DNA of 64,000 bases, from assembly GCF_003048375.1 (NCBI RefSeq), contig NZ_CP021642.1, positions 992,001 through 1,056,000 on the forward strand. Reading direction: 5' to 3'. The notes below the pieces were generated by a model. That model did no database searches and was not told where the DNA came from. It saw only the letters and a list, made by a program, of their open reading frames with translations. The DNA comes from Campylobacter concisus. GTDB lineage: Bacteria; Campylobacterota; Campylobacteria; Campylobacterales; Campylobacteraceae. Made by a program: the position numbers and the translations under genes. Within the stretch, counting starts at the first letter, position 1; each line of letters starts with the position of its first letter. This document shows positions 1-9,102 of the stretch, piece after piece.

Positions 1-3000
1 CTGAAATTTTAAGCACAAACGCCTTGTTTTCAAACGGCTTTAGGTTGGCATTTTCTTGCGTTTTGATGTTTAAATTTTTGCTTGATGCTACATTTATAGT
101 AAGGTTTTTGTCGGCATTTGTCGTATTTATAAGCCTTAAGTTTGCGCTTAATTCATCGCCTTTTAAAAGATAAATCAAAGCGCTTGGCTTAATGATCACA
201 TCATCTTTTACTTTTATCTCGCTACTTACGGCGTTCATTGCAGTTGCGTCATTTGCCACAGCATCTACTCTAATGGCGCCATTAAAGCCATTTGGCGTTT
301 TAAACTCGTATGAAATTTCGCCTTTGTCGTCCGCTTGAAGGCTCACTAAATTTGCATAAGTTTTTACATTTTTGCTATCAACTGGGCTTGCATGTTTTGC
401 CATTTTTGCAGCCACTGCCATCGCCGCGGCATCACCGCCAAAGCTTAACGTTTTGCCCTCGACCTTGTAGTTTGTGAGCATATTATAGATGTCGTAGTCA
501 AAGACGCCATCAGGTAAAATTTTGTCAAAAAACTTAAGCGGATCGGCTGGTTTTTGCGATGTGATATCAAGAATGCCAACATCTGTGATAAATAAATCTA
601 CATAAGCTTTTGGCTTGGTTTTTAGTGAAATTTTGATATTTTCATCGCTCTTTGCGCTTTTTGGCGCTTCTAGGCTAAGCTCTATCTTTCTTGAAGATTT
701 ATCGCCGTTTGCATAGACCTTGCCGTAGGTTCTAAACGGAGTTAGCCCAGCGTCAGTCATGCGGTAGATATTTGCGCTCACATAAAGGCCGTTAAAGTCA
801 AAGTCAAGTTTAAATTTAACGTTTGCTGAGTTGTTTTTGATCTTGACGACTTTATAAGCTTTGACACCTGCATCTTCAAGCGTGACAAGTGCGATGCCTT
901 CTTTTATCGCTGAGCTTATGTCTGCGCTTAGCTCGTCGCCTTTTTTATAGACGCTTTTGTTTAGCTTTATCTGAGACTTGCTAAGCTCTTTTGTAGGCGC
1001 TAGAGTTGAGTAGTTATAGCCGCTTACGTCGATGTCTAGGCTCGTGCTCGCGCCACTTACTAAATTTGTAGCAGTGATGACGTATGAGCCACTTTGCGTA
1101 AATTTATAGCTAAACTCGCCACTATTTTTATAAAAACTATCCACATCTTCAAGCGTTTGGATCCATTTTATATAGCCATTTGCGTCCCTTTGATACTGCC
1201 ATGTGACACGTTTTACATCAAATTTCAAATTTGACTTCACTGCCTTTTGGCTTGGCATATCAACAACGACTGTTCTTATCTTTACATCTTCGTTTGGATC
1301 AGCAAATGCCGTGCTAGCAGCGATGCCAACCATATCTTTGTAAGGATAGAGCGTAAAGCTTTTTGCGTCACTTACGTTTTTGCCATCGTCATTTACGTTG
1401 AAATTTATGACGCCTTTTATTATTGAAGGCGCGTTTTTAGTGTTAAAGCTAAGATCTATCATTTGGCTTGATTTGCCATCTTTTGAAAGAGTTAGATCAT
1501 TTTCTATGCTTGGATAAGCAGCCGCTTTTAGGGTGTCATTTTTAAATTTATACTCTTTAAATTCGCTATTTTTATACTCATCATCAAAGAAGCTAACCTG
1601 CATACTGCCAGCTAGGTCGCTAGCTGCTCCGCCAAAGAGATAGCTGCTTGTCAAATTTACCTTTACTAGCTCATTTGAAAAGAATTTATCCGCATCTATG
1701 GCTATGTCATTTTTTATCTTGTTTGGCACGAAGCTCTCGACATAAAATGGCACGCTTGCTATCACCTTGCTAGCGTAGATTATCTGCATGTTAAATCTAC
1801 CGCTTAGATCGCTTAAAATTTCTTTTTCGAAATTTATCATGCCAACATCATTTGTATTTTGCGTGATCTGGGCGCTACTTTTGCCTTGCGGATCGATAAA
1901 TTTGATCTTAACTGGCATATTTTTAAGCGGGTTAAAGTCCCTATCTCTTAGATAGATAGCTCCTTTTAAGCTCTCATTTGGTCTTATGATATTTGAGGCA
2001 AAATGCGTGTAAGCATCGATGCTCTCGCTTGGATTTTGGCTGATGAGCTTTGCCTCATTTAGCGCTTCGCCATCTTTTATGATGAGGAAATTTTGCTCCT
2101 TGCCAAGTGAGACGACGATCGATGAGATCTCTTTGTAGATATCTTTTTTGTTAAATTTAAAGACGCCAACGTCATTTGTCGCGCCAACTGCGATCTCTTC
2201 GTTTCTTTTGCCATAAATTTTTACATTTGCGTTTGGTAGCATTGTGTTTTCGCCAAGGCGGTTTGCAAAGACGAAAATTTCATCCTTGCCAAGCTTTGCA
2301 TTTATGGCGATGTCGCTTAGATAGACGACCTTTGAGACGCTCTTATCTTTGCCGTAGTTTAAGCTTATCTTATAAACGCCGTCTCCTGCTCCTGCAAAGT
2401 CAAGCTTGATCTTGTTTAGCGAAATTTCGTTTAATGCACCCTCTAGCTTGTAGCTTTTGCTTGCTACTTTTGAGCTAAAATTGCTTAGATCTTCGCTATT
2501 GTCGTTGAAATTTAAAAAGTATCTAAAATTTTGATCGCTTAGCTTTTCAACACTTACATTTAGCTCAGGTAAATTTGCACTTCTAATGCCGATCTCGCCC
2601 ACGCTTGAGATGTATGGCTCTTCGTTTGTAAAATTTGCAAATGGAGTGAAGTTGCTAGCGACCACCTCGTAGGTTTTAGCCTCTCTTACGACATTTCTGT
2701 CATCTCCAAAGCCCGGTTTTATCGTGATCTCATAGCTATTTTGCGGTTTAAACTCATCGCTTGTGATATCGATGTAATAATCATACCCCTCAAGCTCAGA
2801 ATTTGGCGCGCTATTTTCATCATCATTTTTATATGCTACGTCGCTTATGCTAAAGCTTTTTACGCCTTTTATCTTTATAAATTTCTTTAGATTATTATCA
2901 TCGCTTAGCCACTCTTTTAGATAAATTCTAAAGGCCAAAATGCCGTTATCAAGGCTAGTTGGATAGATTTTAGCTATCTCAAAGCTATTTGCCTCAGCAT

Positions 3001-3583
3001 TTATATTTACGCTCTCATCGCTTGCTTGCTCACTAAATTTCACCACGCCATCGCCTGCAAGCTTAGCGCCAAATTTACTCTCAAAATTTTCTCCAAGATC
3101 AAAAGTAGGCTCGCTTATATTTTTATCAAGATCAAGCTCAAAGCTGTTTTGAGAGAGCTGCAAGGCATTAAAGCTTGCACCTTTTACGGCTATTTTTTTT
3201 ACAAGCTCATCACTAACTTCGTCATTAAATTTAAGGATAAATTTGCTATCAGAGAGCTTTTCTATCTTCTCAAGCGCAAATTCTCTCGTCTCAAAGCTAG
3301 CGCTGCTGCCATTTTCTAGCTTACAGCTATACTCTACACCTGCGTGCATATCTTTTGTAAAAAGCGTAAGACTTTGAGCGTTAAATTTCACCGTGCCACT
3401 TAGCGCTGGCTCACATGAGATGAGCTTTTTCTCGCTTAGCGTGCCTATGAGATTTTTGCTAACATCATCTTCTAGTCCAAATTCTACGCTTAAAGGTGAC
3501 TTTACCTCGACATTGCCATTTAGACTTAAAGCATATAAATTTACCGCTCCTAAAAGTGCTAGAAGTAGCGCTTTTTGCTGCAT
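1..3583 (-). CDS. Bacterial alpha-2-macroglobulin (YfhM-like), 3' end outside window
   Basis: The reading frame stays open from an ATG at 3583 to the window edge, giving about 1194 residues of a family usually near 1650-1700. It starts with a cleavable signal peptide (MQQKALLLALLGAVNLYA) and continues as a series of MG-like beta domains; the last visible part (GAIRVDAVANDATA) resembles the segment around the bait/MG domains. The thioester-bearing part, if present, would lie beyond base 1. Members trap proteases in the periplasm and are commonly encoded beside PBP1C, as here: the ribosome site AAGGAG sits in the last codons of pbpC, one base before this ATG. The protein is probably periplasmic; no lipobox is seen, unlike E. 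coli YfhM. Confidence 0.85.
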   Translation of the reverse strand, partial: MQQKALLLALLGAVNLYALSLNGNVEVKSPLSVEFGLEDDVSKNLIGTLSEKKLISCEPALSGTVKFNAQSLTLFTKDMHAGVEYSCKLENGSSASFETREFALEKIEKLSDSKFILKFNDEVSDELVKKIAVKGASFNALQLSQNSFELDLDKNISEPTFDLGENFESKFGAKLAGDGVVKFSEQASDESVNINAEANSFEIAKIYPTSLDNGILAFRIYLKEWLSDDNNLKKFIKIKGVKSFSISDVAYKNDDENSAPNSELEGYDYYIDITSDEFKPQNSYEITIKPGFGDDRNVVREAKTYEVVASNFTPFANFTNEEPYISSVGEIGIRSANLPELNVSVEKLSDQNFRYFLNFNDNSEDLSNFSSKVASKSYKLEGALNEISLNKIKLDFAGAGDGVYKISLNYGKDKSVSKVVYLSDIAINAKLGKDEIFVFANRLGENTMLPNANVKIYGKRNEEIAVGATNDVGVFKFNKKDIYKEISSIVVSLGKEQNFLIIKDGEALNEAKLISQNPSESIDAYTHFASNIIRPNESLKGAIYLRDRDFNPLKNMPVKIKFIDPQGKSSAQITQNTNDVGMINFEKEILSDLSGRFNMQIIYASKVIASVPFYVESFVPNKIKNDIAIDADKFFSNELVKVNLTSSYLFGGAASDLAGSMQVSFFDDEYKNSEFKEYKFKNDTLKAAAYPSIENDLTLSKDGKSSQMIDLSFNTKNAPSIIKGVINFNVNDDGKNVSDAKSFTLYPYKDMVGIAASTAFADPNEDVKIRTVVVDMPSQKAVKSNLKFDVKRVTWQYQRDANGYIKWIQTLEDVDSFYKNSGEFSYKFTQSGSYVITATNLVSGASTSLDIDVSGYNYSTLAPTKELSKSQIKLNKSVYKKGDELSADISSAIKEGIALVTLEDAGVKAYKVVKIKNNSANVKFKLDFDFNGLYVSANIYRMTDAGLTPFRTYGKVYANGDKSSRKIELSLEAPKSAKSDENIKISLKTKPKAYVDLFITDVGILDITSQKPADPLKFFDKILPDGVFDYDIYNMLTNYKVEGKTLSFGGDAAAMAVAAKMAKHASPVDSKNVKTYANLVSLQADDKGEISYEFKTPNGFNGAIRVDAVANDATAMNAVSSEIKVKDDVIIKPSALIYLLKGDELSANLRLINTTNADKNLTINVASSKNLNIKTQENANLKPFENKAFVLKIS

Positions 3584-3584
3584 T

Positions 3585-5753
3585 TTATCTCCTTAGTTTT
3601 ATTGTTATTTCACTTTGATTTGAGTTTTGATCAAGGCATTTTAAAGTGTGCTCGCCAAGAGTTAGATCTAGCCTTTTTTCGCTCGCGTTTTCTATCTTAG
3701 AAAAGTTCAAATCATCCACTTTTAAGTAAATTTCATCACCTAAAAACGCGTAGCATTTTAGCATAATTTGTGTTACATTTTCATCTGTCACGATCTCTTC
3801 GCCGTCATACGGATAGGCAAAGACTGGCTTTTTGTCTTTAAAGACTTCAGCGCAAGGACTATTTTTGACCTCGTCTTTGTCTAAAAAGCCATTTTTTATC
3901 AAAAACTCAAGCTCCTCGCCTCTTAAACTCTCGCATTTATCTTGCAGTTTAACTCCAACTATCCTATCATCAAGCGCCGTTTTTTTGCACGTCTCGTAAC
4001 TAAAAGCATCAAGGCAGGTTGGCACTTTTTCGATGCCCTCTGGCTCGCTCATAAACTCTAAATTTTGCCTTTGCGCCGTGATCTTAAACATATCAAAAAC
4101 GATCTTTGAAACGTCATTTAGCCCAGTTAGTTTGTCAGTTTTTTCGGCGTTAAAGTTGCCCACCCAGACGGCTATTGTGTAGTCCTCATCAACTCCAATG
4201 GCGTAAAGATCGCGTGAGTTTGCACTTGTGCCAGTTTTAAAGGCTATTTTTGGCGTGTTTTGCGCATATTGCCAAGCATTTTTTAGATATGATCTTGAAG
4301 CTTCACTCATCATTTTAGCGGTTAGATATGCGCTTTGAGGCGAGATGAGGGTTATGTTTTTGTCTTCATTTTTGTAGCTTTTGCCCGCAAACTCAAGCGG
4401 CCTATAAACCCCGCCATTTGCGTATATCGTATAAAGATGCGCAAGATCAATCAGGCTCATCTCAGCGCTGCCTAAAACTATCGAAGAGCCGTAAAATTCC
4501 TTGTTTTCATCAACTAAATTTACCTTTTCAAGCAGCTCATAAAGCGAGTTGTCTTTTAGCTTTAAGTCTAAATTTATAACTGGGATATTAAGGCTAAAAT
4601 TTAGAGCGTCCTTTGCGCTTACAAGCCCCAAAAAGTCGTTACTAAAGTTCTTTGGCACATATTCATTTAGATAAATTTGCGTGTCTATCAGCTGTGAACT
4701 TGGCGTGATAAGCCCGCTATCAAGCGCAAGCGAGTAGATAAAAGGCTTTAGCGTGCTGCCGGTATTTCGCTTCATATTTAGGGCTGAGTTTTTGCCGTCG
4801 CGTGCGCGCTCATCATGCGAGCCTATGAAGGCAGCAACGCTCATTTTTTTATTATCGATGACTACCGCTGCTGCGTTGTTTGCGTTTTTAGCCTTTAGCG
4901 AAAACATCGCGTCTTTTAAAATTTTAAGTATATCTTTTTGCAAATTTAGATCCAAACTCGCCTTTGAAATTTGGTTTTTAAAAGCGACATTTGCGTAGTC
5001 GCTAGCATTTACGACAGCTCTTATCCTTACATTTTTAAATGGCTCGGCTTGCGCTCTTTTAAAGGCACTAAGATCGATTAAATTTGCCTTGTAAAGCATT
5101 TTTATGACCCTGTTTTTTAGCGCATTTATGTTTGAGACGCGGTCAAGCCTATTTCTATTTGGATTTTTAGGTATTGTGCTTAAAAGTGCGGCCTGAGCGT
5201 AGCTAAGCTCATTTAGCTCCTTGCCAAAGTAAAAAAAGCTAGCCGCCTTTGCACCCTCGATATTACCACCATACGGGGCTAAATTTAGGTATAAATTTAA
5301 AATTTCATCCTTGCTAAAGTGAATTTCTAGCTGAAATGCTCTAAAAATTTCTCTTATCTTATTTTTATAGCTCCTATCACTTGGCTCAAGCATCCTAGCT
5401 ACTTGCATCGTGATAGTGCTAGCGCCTATGCGGTTGTCGCTTCTTAGGTTGTGGAAAAATGCCCTAAAAATGGAGGCAAAATTTACGCCAAAATGGTAGT
5501 AAAAGTATCTATCTTCAAAGAGAATGACGCATTGTTTTAGCGAGTTTGGGAAGCTTTTCTCATGAAATCTCCAAATTCCATCGCTACTAAGCTTCATATT
5601 TATGATCTCACCATTTTTATCAAGCAAAATTTTGGCTTCGTCTTTTTTAAGCGCATCTAAATTTAGTGGATAAATTTGATCAAGTATCAAAAAAATAGCA
5701 ACCACTAAAGCCAAAAATAGGGCAAGAAATTTTATAAATTTAAACTTTTTCAT
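3585..5753 (-). CDS. pbpC: Penicillin-binding protein 1C (bifunctional transglycosylase/transpeptidase)
   Basis: This 722-residue class A PBP polymerises and cross-links peptidoglycan in the periplasm. It has a basic N terminus and a signal anchor (about residues 5-28), then a GT51 transglycosylase domain with the ED catalytic pair at 80-81, GASTITMQ at 110-117 and NLAPYGGNIEG at 157-167. The transpeptidase motifs follow: STLK at 333-336, SLN at 387-389 and KTGTS at 506-510. The C-terminal 80 residues fit the BiPBP_C domain that marks PBP1C. It is translationally coupled to the alpha-2-macroglobulin gene downstream. No ribosome site precedes the ATG, and a TATAAT box lies only eight bases upstream, so the message may be leaderless. 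Confidence 0.95.
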   Translation of the reverse strand: MKKFKFIKFLALFLALVVAIFLILDQIYPLNLDALKKDEAKILLDKNGEIINMKLSSDGIWRFHEKSFPNSLKQCVILFEDRYFYYHFGVNFASIFRAFFHNLRSDNRIGASTITMQVARMLEPSDRSYKNKIREIFRAFQLEIHFSKDEILNLYLNLAPYGGNIEGAKAASFFYFGKELNELSYAQAALLSTIPKNPNRNRLDRVSNINALKNRVIKMLYKANLIDLSAFKRAQAEPFKNVRIRAVVNASDYANVAFKNQISKASLDLNLQKDILKILKDAMFSLKAKNANNAAAVVIDNKKMSVAAFIGSHDERARDGKNSALNMKRNTGSTLKPFIYSLALDSGLITPSSQLIDTQIYLNEYVPKNFSNDFLGLVSAKDALNFSLNIPVINLDLKLKDNSLYELLEKVNLVDENKEFYGSSIVLGSAEMSLIDLAHLYTIYANGGVYRPLEFAGKSYKNEDKNITLISPQSAYLTAKMMSEASRSYLKNAWQYAQNTPKIAFKTGTSANSRDLYAIGVDEDYTIAVWVGNFNAEKTDKLTGLNDVSKIVFDMFKITAQRQNLEFMSEPEGIEKVPTCLDAFSYETCKKTALDDRIVGVKLQDKCESLRGEELEFLIKNGFLDKDEVKNSPCAEVFKDKKPVFAYPYDGEEIVTDENVTQIMLKCYAFLGDEIYLKVDDLNFSKIENASEKRLDLTLGEHTLKCLDQNSNQSEITIKLRR

Positions 5754-5760
5754 CCGCGTG

Positions 5761-5792
5761 ATTATAGCTGTTAAAGTTTAAGTAGCTATAAT
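5761..5792. promoter_or_regulatory. Symmetric divergent promoter region with 9-bp inverted repeat
   Basis: The 65-base gap between pbpC and the helicase gene holds a perfect inverted repeat, ATTATAGCT at 5761-5769 and AGCTATAAT at 5784-5792, with a 14-base spacer. Each arm contains an outward-facing TATAAT preceded by AGC, as expected for two back-to-back housekeeping promoters. The one for the helicase leaves about a 20-base leader with AGAGGA; the one for pbpC leaves almost no leader. The repeat could also be a repressor site. Promoter function is inferred from sequence only. Confidence 0.5.
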
Positions 5793-5818
5793 TAGGCCTT
5801 TTTAAAAAAGAGGAAACA

Positions 5819-7852
5819 ATGCCCTTATCTAGGTTAAACAAAGAACAATACACCGCCGCAACTGCGCCATTTGGACACAATCTCATCATCGCTTCAGCTG
5901 GCACTGGCAAGACTAGCACGATTGTCGCTCGCATCGCTCATTTACTAAATTTAGGCATTTCGCCTGAGAAAATTTTGCTTCTAACATTTACTAACAAAGC
6001 AGCCAGCGAGATGATAGAGCGCTTAAATAGGTATTTTGACAAGCAAATCACCTCCAAAATCACCGCAGGCACCTTCCACTCGGTCTCATTTTCGCTTTTA
6101 AAAAGCCTTGATAAAGGCGTCACGCTAAAGCAGCCAAGCGAGCTAAAGACGCTTTTAAAAAGTCTTGTTGAAAGGCGTAAATTTTACCATTTAAGCGACG
6201 TCAAACCTTACGGCGGAGCCTATCTATACGACCTTTACTCGCTCTTTCAAAACAGCGAACAAGGCACCACTTTTGGCAAATGGATAAGTGAGAAGAGCGA
6301 AGAGCAGGGCGTTTATGCTGAAATTTATGAAGATGTTTTAGAGGAGTTTGAGGCTGAAAAGGCTAAATTTTCTTACGCTGACTTTAACGATCTTCTCATA
6401 AAAATGCGCGACGAGCTAAAAAATGGGGCAAATTTAGCTTATGATGAAATTTTGATCGACGAGTATCAAGATACAAACACGCTTCAAGGCAGCCTCATAG
6501 ACGCATTTAAGACAAAGAGCCTCTTTTGCGTGGGCGATTTTGACCAGAGCATCTACGCATTTAACGGCGCAAATATCGAGATCATTGGCTCATTTAAAGA
6601 TCGCTTCCCAAACGCAAATATCTACGCTTTAAATGTAAATTACCGATCAAGCTCAAGTATACTTGCCCTTGCAAACAAGGTCATAAACAACAACCCAAGG
6701 CTTTATGAAAAGCACCTCACAGTTAGCCGCGAAGGGAATTTCAAGCCTCCAAGACTACTTGTCTATAACGAGCTTTTTGATCAGTATCAAAATATCGCCG
6801 ATATCATCTCGCTCTCGCCATTTAATAGAGAAAATATCGCCATAATTTTTAGAAATAACTCATCAGCAGACGGCATCGAGGTCGCGTTAAAAGAGCGAGG
6901 TATCGGCTCAAAGCGAAAGGGTGGGGTGAGCTTCTTTGAGAGCCGCGAGATCAAGGCGCTCATCGACATCATGGGAATTTATGTCAATCCAAAAGATATA
7001 ATGGCATTTATCCACATCTGCGAATACGCAAAAGGCGTTGGCAGCGCAGTTAGCAAAGAAATTTTTGACGCACTGCTTAAGCTTGGACATGGAAATTTGA
7101 TAAAAGGGATAGTTGAGCCAGATGAGAGCGTAAATATCTCATCAAACAAAAGGCGAAACTACCAGCTAGGACTTTTTGACGACCTTGATGAATTTGCCGA
7201 AGTTTCAAGGTTTTCTAAGCTTGGCTTTAGCGATAAATTTCTAGGTCATCCAGTTCTAAAACTACAAAAGCTAAGCGAGAGTGGGGCGCAGTTTTTATAT
7301 GAAATTTACAACTTTTTAAGAGGCATGAGAAATATCTCAAAGCCAGCCACGATGATAAATGAGATAAAAACTAGCAAAATTTACTCGTTAATCGTCGAAA
7401 ACATCAGTACAAAAAGGGCAACTCTAAAAAATGGCAACGTCGATCTAGCACTTAAAGAAGAGGTCAAAGAGCGCATAATGGCAAAGAGCGTGGTGCTAAG
7501 CGAGCTAGCTAAAAAATATCAAGATATCAGTAAATTTTACAACTTCTTAGCCCTTGGAAGCAACGAGATGAGCGAAGGGCAGGGCGTTAGCTTGCTCAGT
7601 GTGCATGCGAGCAAGGGGCTTGAGTTTGACCAAGTTTTCATCGTCGATCTCGCGCAAAATCGCTTTCCAAATTTAAAGCTAATGAGCATGGGCGGCAGCC
7701 TAGAAGAGGAGAGGCGGCTCTTTTACGTCGCGGTCACAAGGGCAAAAGACGAGCTATATCTTAGCTATGCAAAATACGACAAGATAAAGAAGGTGACCTA
7801 CCAACCAAGTAGGTTTTTGATAGAGGCTGGCATGGCAAAAGAGGAAGCTTAG
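5819..7852 (+). CDS. UvrD/Rep-family ATP-dependent DNA helicase
   Basis: The 677-residue protein is a superfamily 1A 3'-5' DNA helicase. The Walker A motif ASAGTGKTST lies at residues 25-34, the Walker B/DExx motif DEYQDTN at about 214-220, motif V-like SVHASKGLEF near 594 and motif VI-like VAVTRAKDE near 636. An AGAGGA ribosome site precedes the ATG. Such helicases unwind DNA in repair or replication restart. This one is shorter than E. coli UvrD (about 720 residues), and I cannot say whether it is the UvrD, Rep or PcrA equivalent. It stands alone between divergent pbpC and the downstream efflux operon. Confidence 0.93.
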   Translation: MPLSRLNKEQYTAATAPFGHNLIIASAGTGKTSTIVARIAHLLNLGISPEKILLLTFTNKAASEMIERLNRYFDKQITSKITAGTFHSVSFSLLKSLDKGVTLKQPSELKTLLKSLVERRKFYHLSDVKPYGGAYLYDLYSLFQNSEQGTTFGKWISEKSEEQGVYAEIYEDVLEEFEAEKAKFSYADFNDLLIKMRDELKNGANLAYDEILIDEYQDTNTLQGSLIDAFKTKSLFCVGDFDQSIYAFNGANIEIIGSFKDRFPNANIYALNVNYRSSSSILALANKVINNNPRLYEKHLTVSREGNFKPPRLLVYNELFDQYQNIADIISLSPFNRENIAIIFRNNSSADGIEVALKERGIGSKRKGGVSFFESREIKALIDIMGIYVNPKDIMAFIHICEYAKGVGSAVSKEIFDALLKLGHGNLIKGIVEPDESVNISSNKRRNYQLGLFDDLDEFAEVSRFSKLGFSDKFLGHPVLKLQKLSESGAQFLYEIYNFLRGMRNISKPATMINEIKTSKIYSLIVENISTKRATLKNGNVDLALKEEVKERIMAKSVVLSELAKKYQDISKFYNFLALGSNEMSEGQGVSLLSVHASKGLEFDQVFIVDLAQNRFPNLKLMSMGGSLEEERRLFYVAVTRAKDELYLSYAKYDKIKKVTYQPSRFLIEAGMAKEEA

Positions 7853-7905
7853 AGAGTATTTACTCTTGTGAAGTAGAATTTACCAATTTTTTACAAAGAG
7901 AAGCG

Positions 7906-9102
7906 ATGAAAAAAACTAAAATTTTAATAATCCTGCTTATTTTAGGCGTTGGTGGATACTTCATCTATGATAAATTTTTTAATATAAAAGATGAAAAGGT
8001 GGAGTTTATCACCAAAAAGGCAAAGAAAGGCTCATTTAGCAAAAAAGTCGATGCAACTGGAGAAATTTTCGCCACCGAGCTAATCGACGTGGGAGCTCAG
8101 GTGAGCGGTCAGATAAAAAAGCTATATGTTAAGCTTGGAGATCAGGTAAAAAAGGGCGATATGATCGCAAGTATCGATAGCTCAACCCAGCAAAATAGCA
8201 TAGACAATAAAGAAGCTCAGCTTGCCATCTACAAAGCCCAGCTTGAAAGCGCAAAAGTGGCTCTAAATATCGCTAAAACGCAGTTTGATAGAGAAAATGC
8301 ACTTTTTGCCAAAAACGCCACTTCAAAGCAAGAATTTGAAAGCGCAAAAAACACATATAGTGCAAATAGCGCCAAGATAAAGGAGCTTGAAGCGCAGATC
8401 AAGCAGACAAATATCGAGCTAAGCACCGCTAAGATAAATTTAGGCTACACAAAGATCACCGCACCAAGGGACGGCACCGTTGTAAGCGTGCAGGTTGAAG
8501 AGGGTCAAACTGTAAATGCCAACCAAACTACGCCAACTATCGTAAATATCGCCGATCTTAGCCATGTGAAGATGAAGATGCAAATAGCAGAGGGCGACAT
8601 CACAAAGATCAAAGTCGGCACGCCAGTTGAGTACTCGATCCTCTCTGAACCAACGAAGAAATTTCAAACAACTGTTAGCTCGATCGACCCGGGGCTTACC
8701 ACACTAAGTGATGGCAGCTACGGCTCAAGTAGCAGCAGTAAGTCTTCATATTCAAGTAGCTCTAGCAGTAGCTCGGCGGTTTATTACTACGCGCAAAGCA
8801 TCGTTGATAATAAAGATGGAATTTTAAGAATAGGCATGACCACACAAAACGAGCTTTTAATAGCAAACGTAAAGGACGCCATCATCGTGCCAAGCATCGG
8901 CATCAAAAAAGATGAAAATGGCACTTTTGTCTATGTGCTAAAAGATGGCAAGCCAGTAAAAACAGCGGTCAAAACCGGCATAAAAGACAACCTCGATACG
9001 CAGATCATCAGCGGTATAAACGAGGGTGACGAGATTATCACATCTCAAGGCTCATCAAGCGAGATCGCTAAGATGATCACAAAAGAACATAAGAAGTTTT
9101 AA
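7906..9102 (+). CDS. macA: MacA-type periplasmic adaptor of a tripartite ABC exporter
   Basis: The 398-residue membrane fusion protein has an N-terminal membrane anchor (residues 5-21), a lipoyl-like half (VGAQVSGQIKKLYVKLGDQV), a long alpha-helical hairpin at about 90-180, the second lipoyl half (ITAPRDGTVVSVQVEEGQTV) and beta-barrel/membrane-proximal domains. It links inner-membrane MacB to an outer-membrane TolC-type channel. The stop codon directly abuts the macB GTG start. Unusually, a serine-rich stretch of about 20 residues (around 273-292) interrupts the membrane-proximal region. Substrates cannot be predicted; MacAB systems export macrolides, peptides or lipids. Confidence 0.92.
   Translation: MKKTKILIILLILGVGGYFIYDKFFNIKDEKVEFITKKAKKGSFSKKVDATGEIFATELIDVGAQVSGQIKKLYVKLGDQVKKGDMIASIDSSTQQNSIDNKEAQLAIYKAQLESAKVALNIAKTQFDRENALFAKNATSKQEFESAKNTYSANSAKIKELEAQIKQTNIELSTAKINLGYTKITAPRDGTVVSVQVEEGQTVNANQTTPTIVNIADLSHVKMKMQIAEGDITKIKVGTPVEYSILSEPTKKFQTTVSSIDPGLTTLSDGSYGSSSSSKSSYSSSSSSSSAVYYYAQSIVDNKDGILRIGMTTQNELLIANVKDAIIVPSIGIKKDENGTFVYVLKDGKPVKTAVKTGIKDNLDTQIISGINEGDEIITSQGSSSEIAKMITKEHKKF

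Noticed and set aside
8723-8779. Simple-sequence contingency repeat in macA
   Set aside because: The serine codons are mixed and there is no uniform repeat unit or homopolymer, so phase variation by slippage is unlikely.
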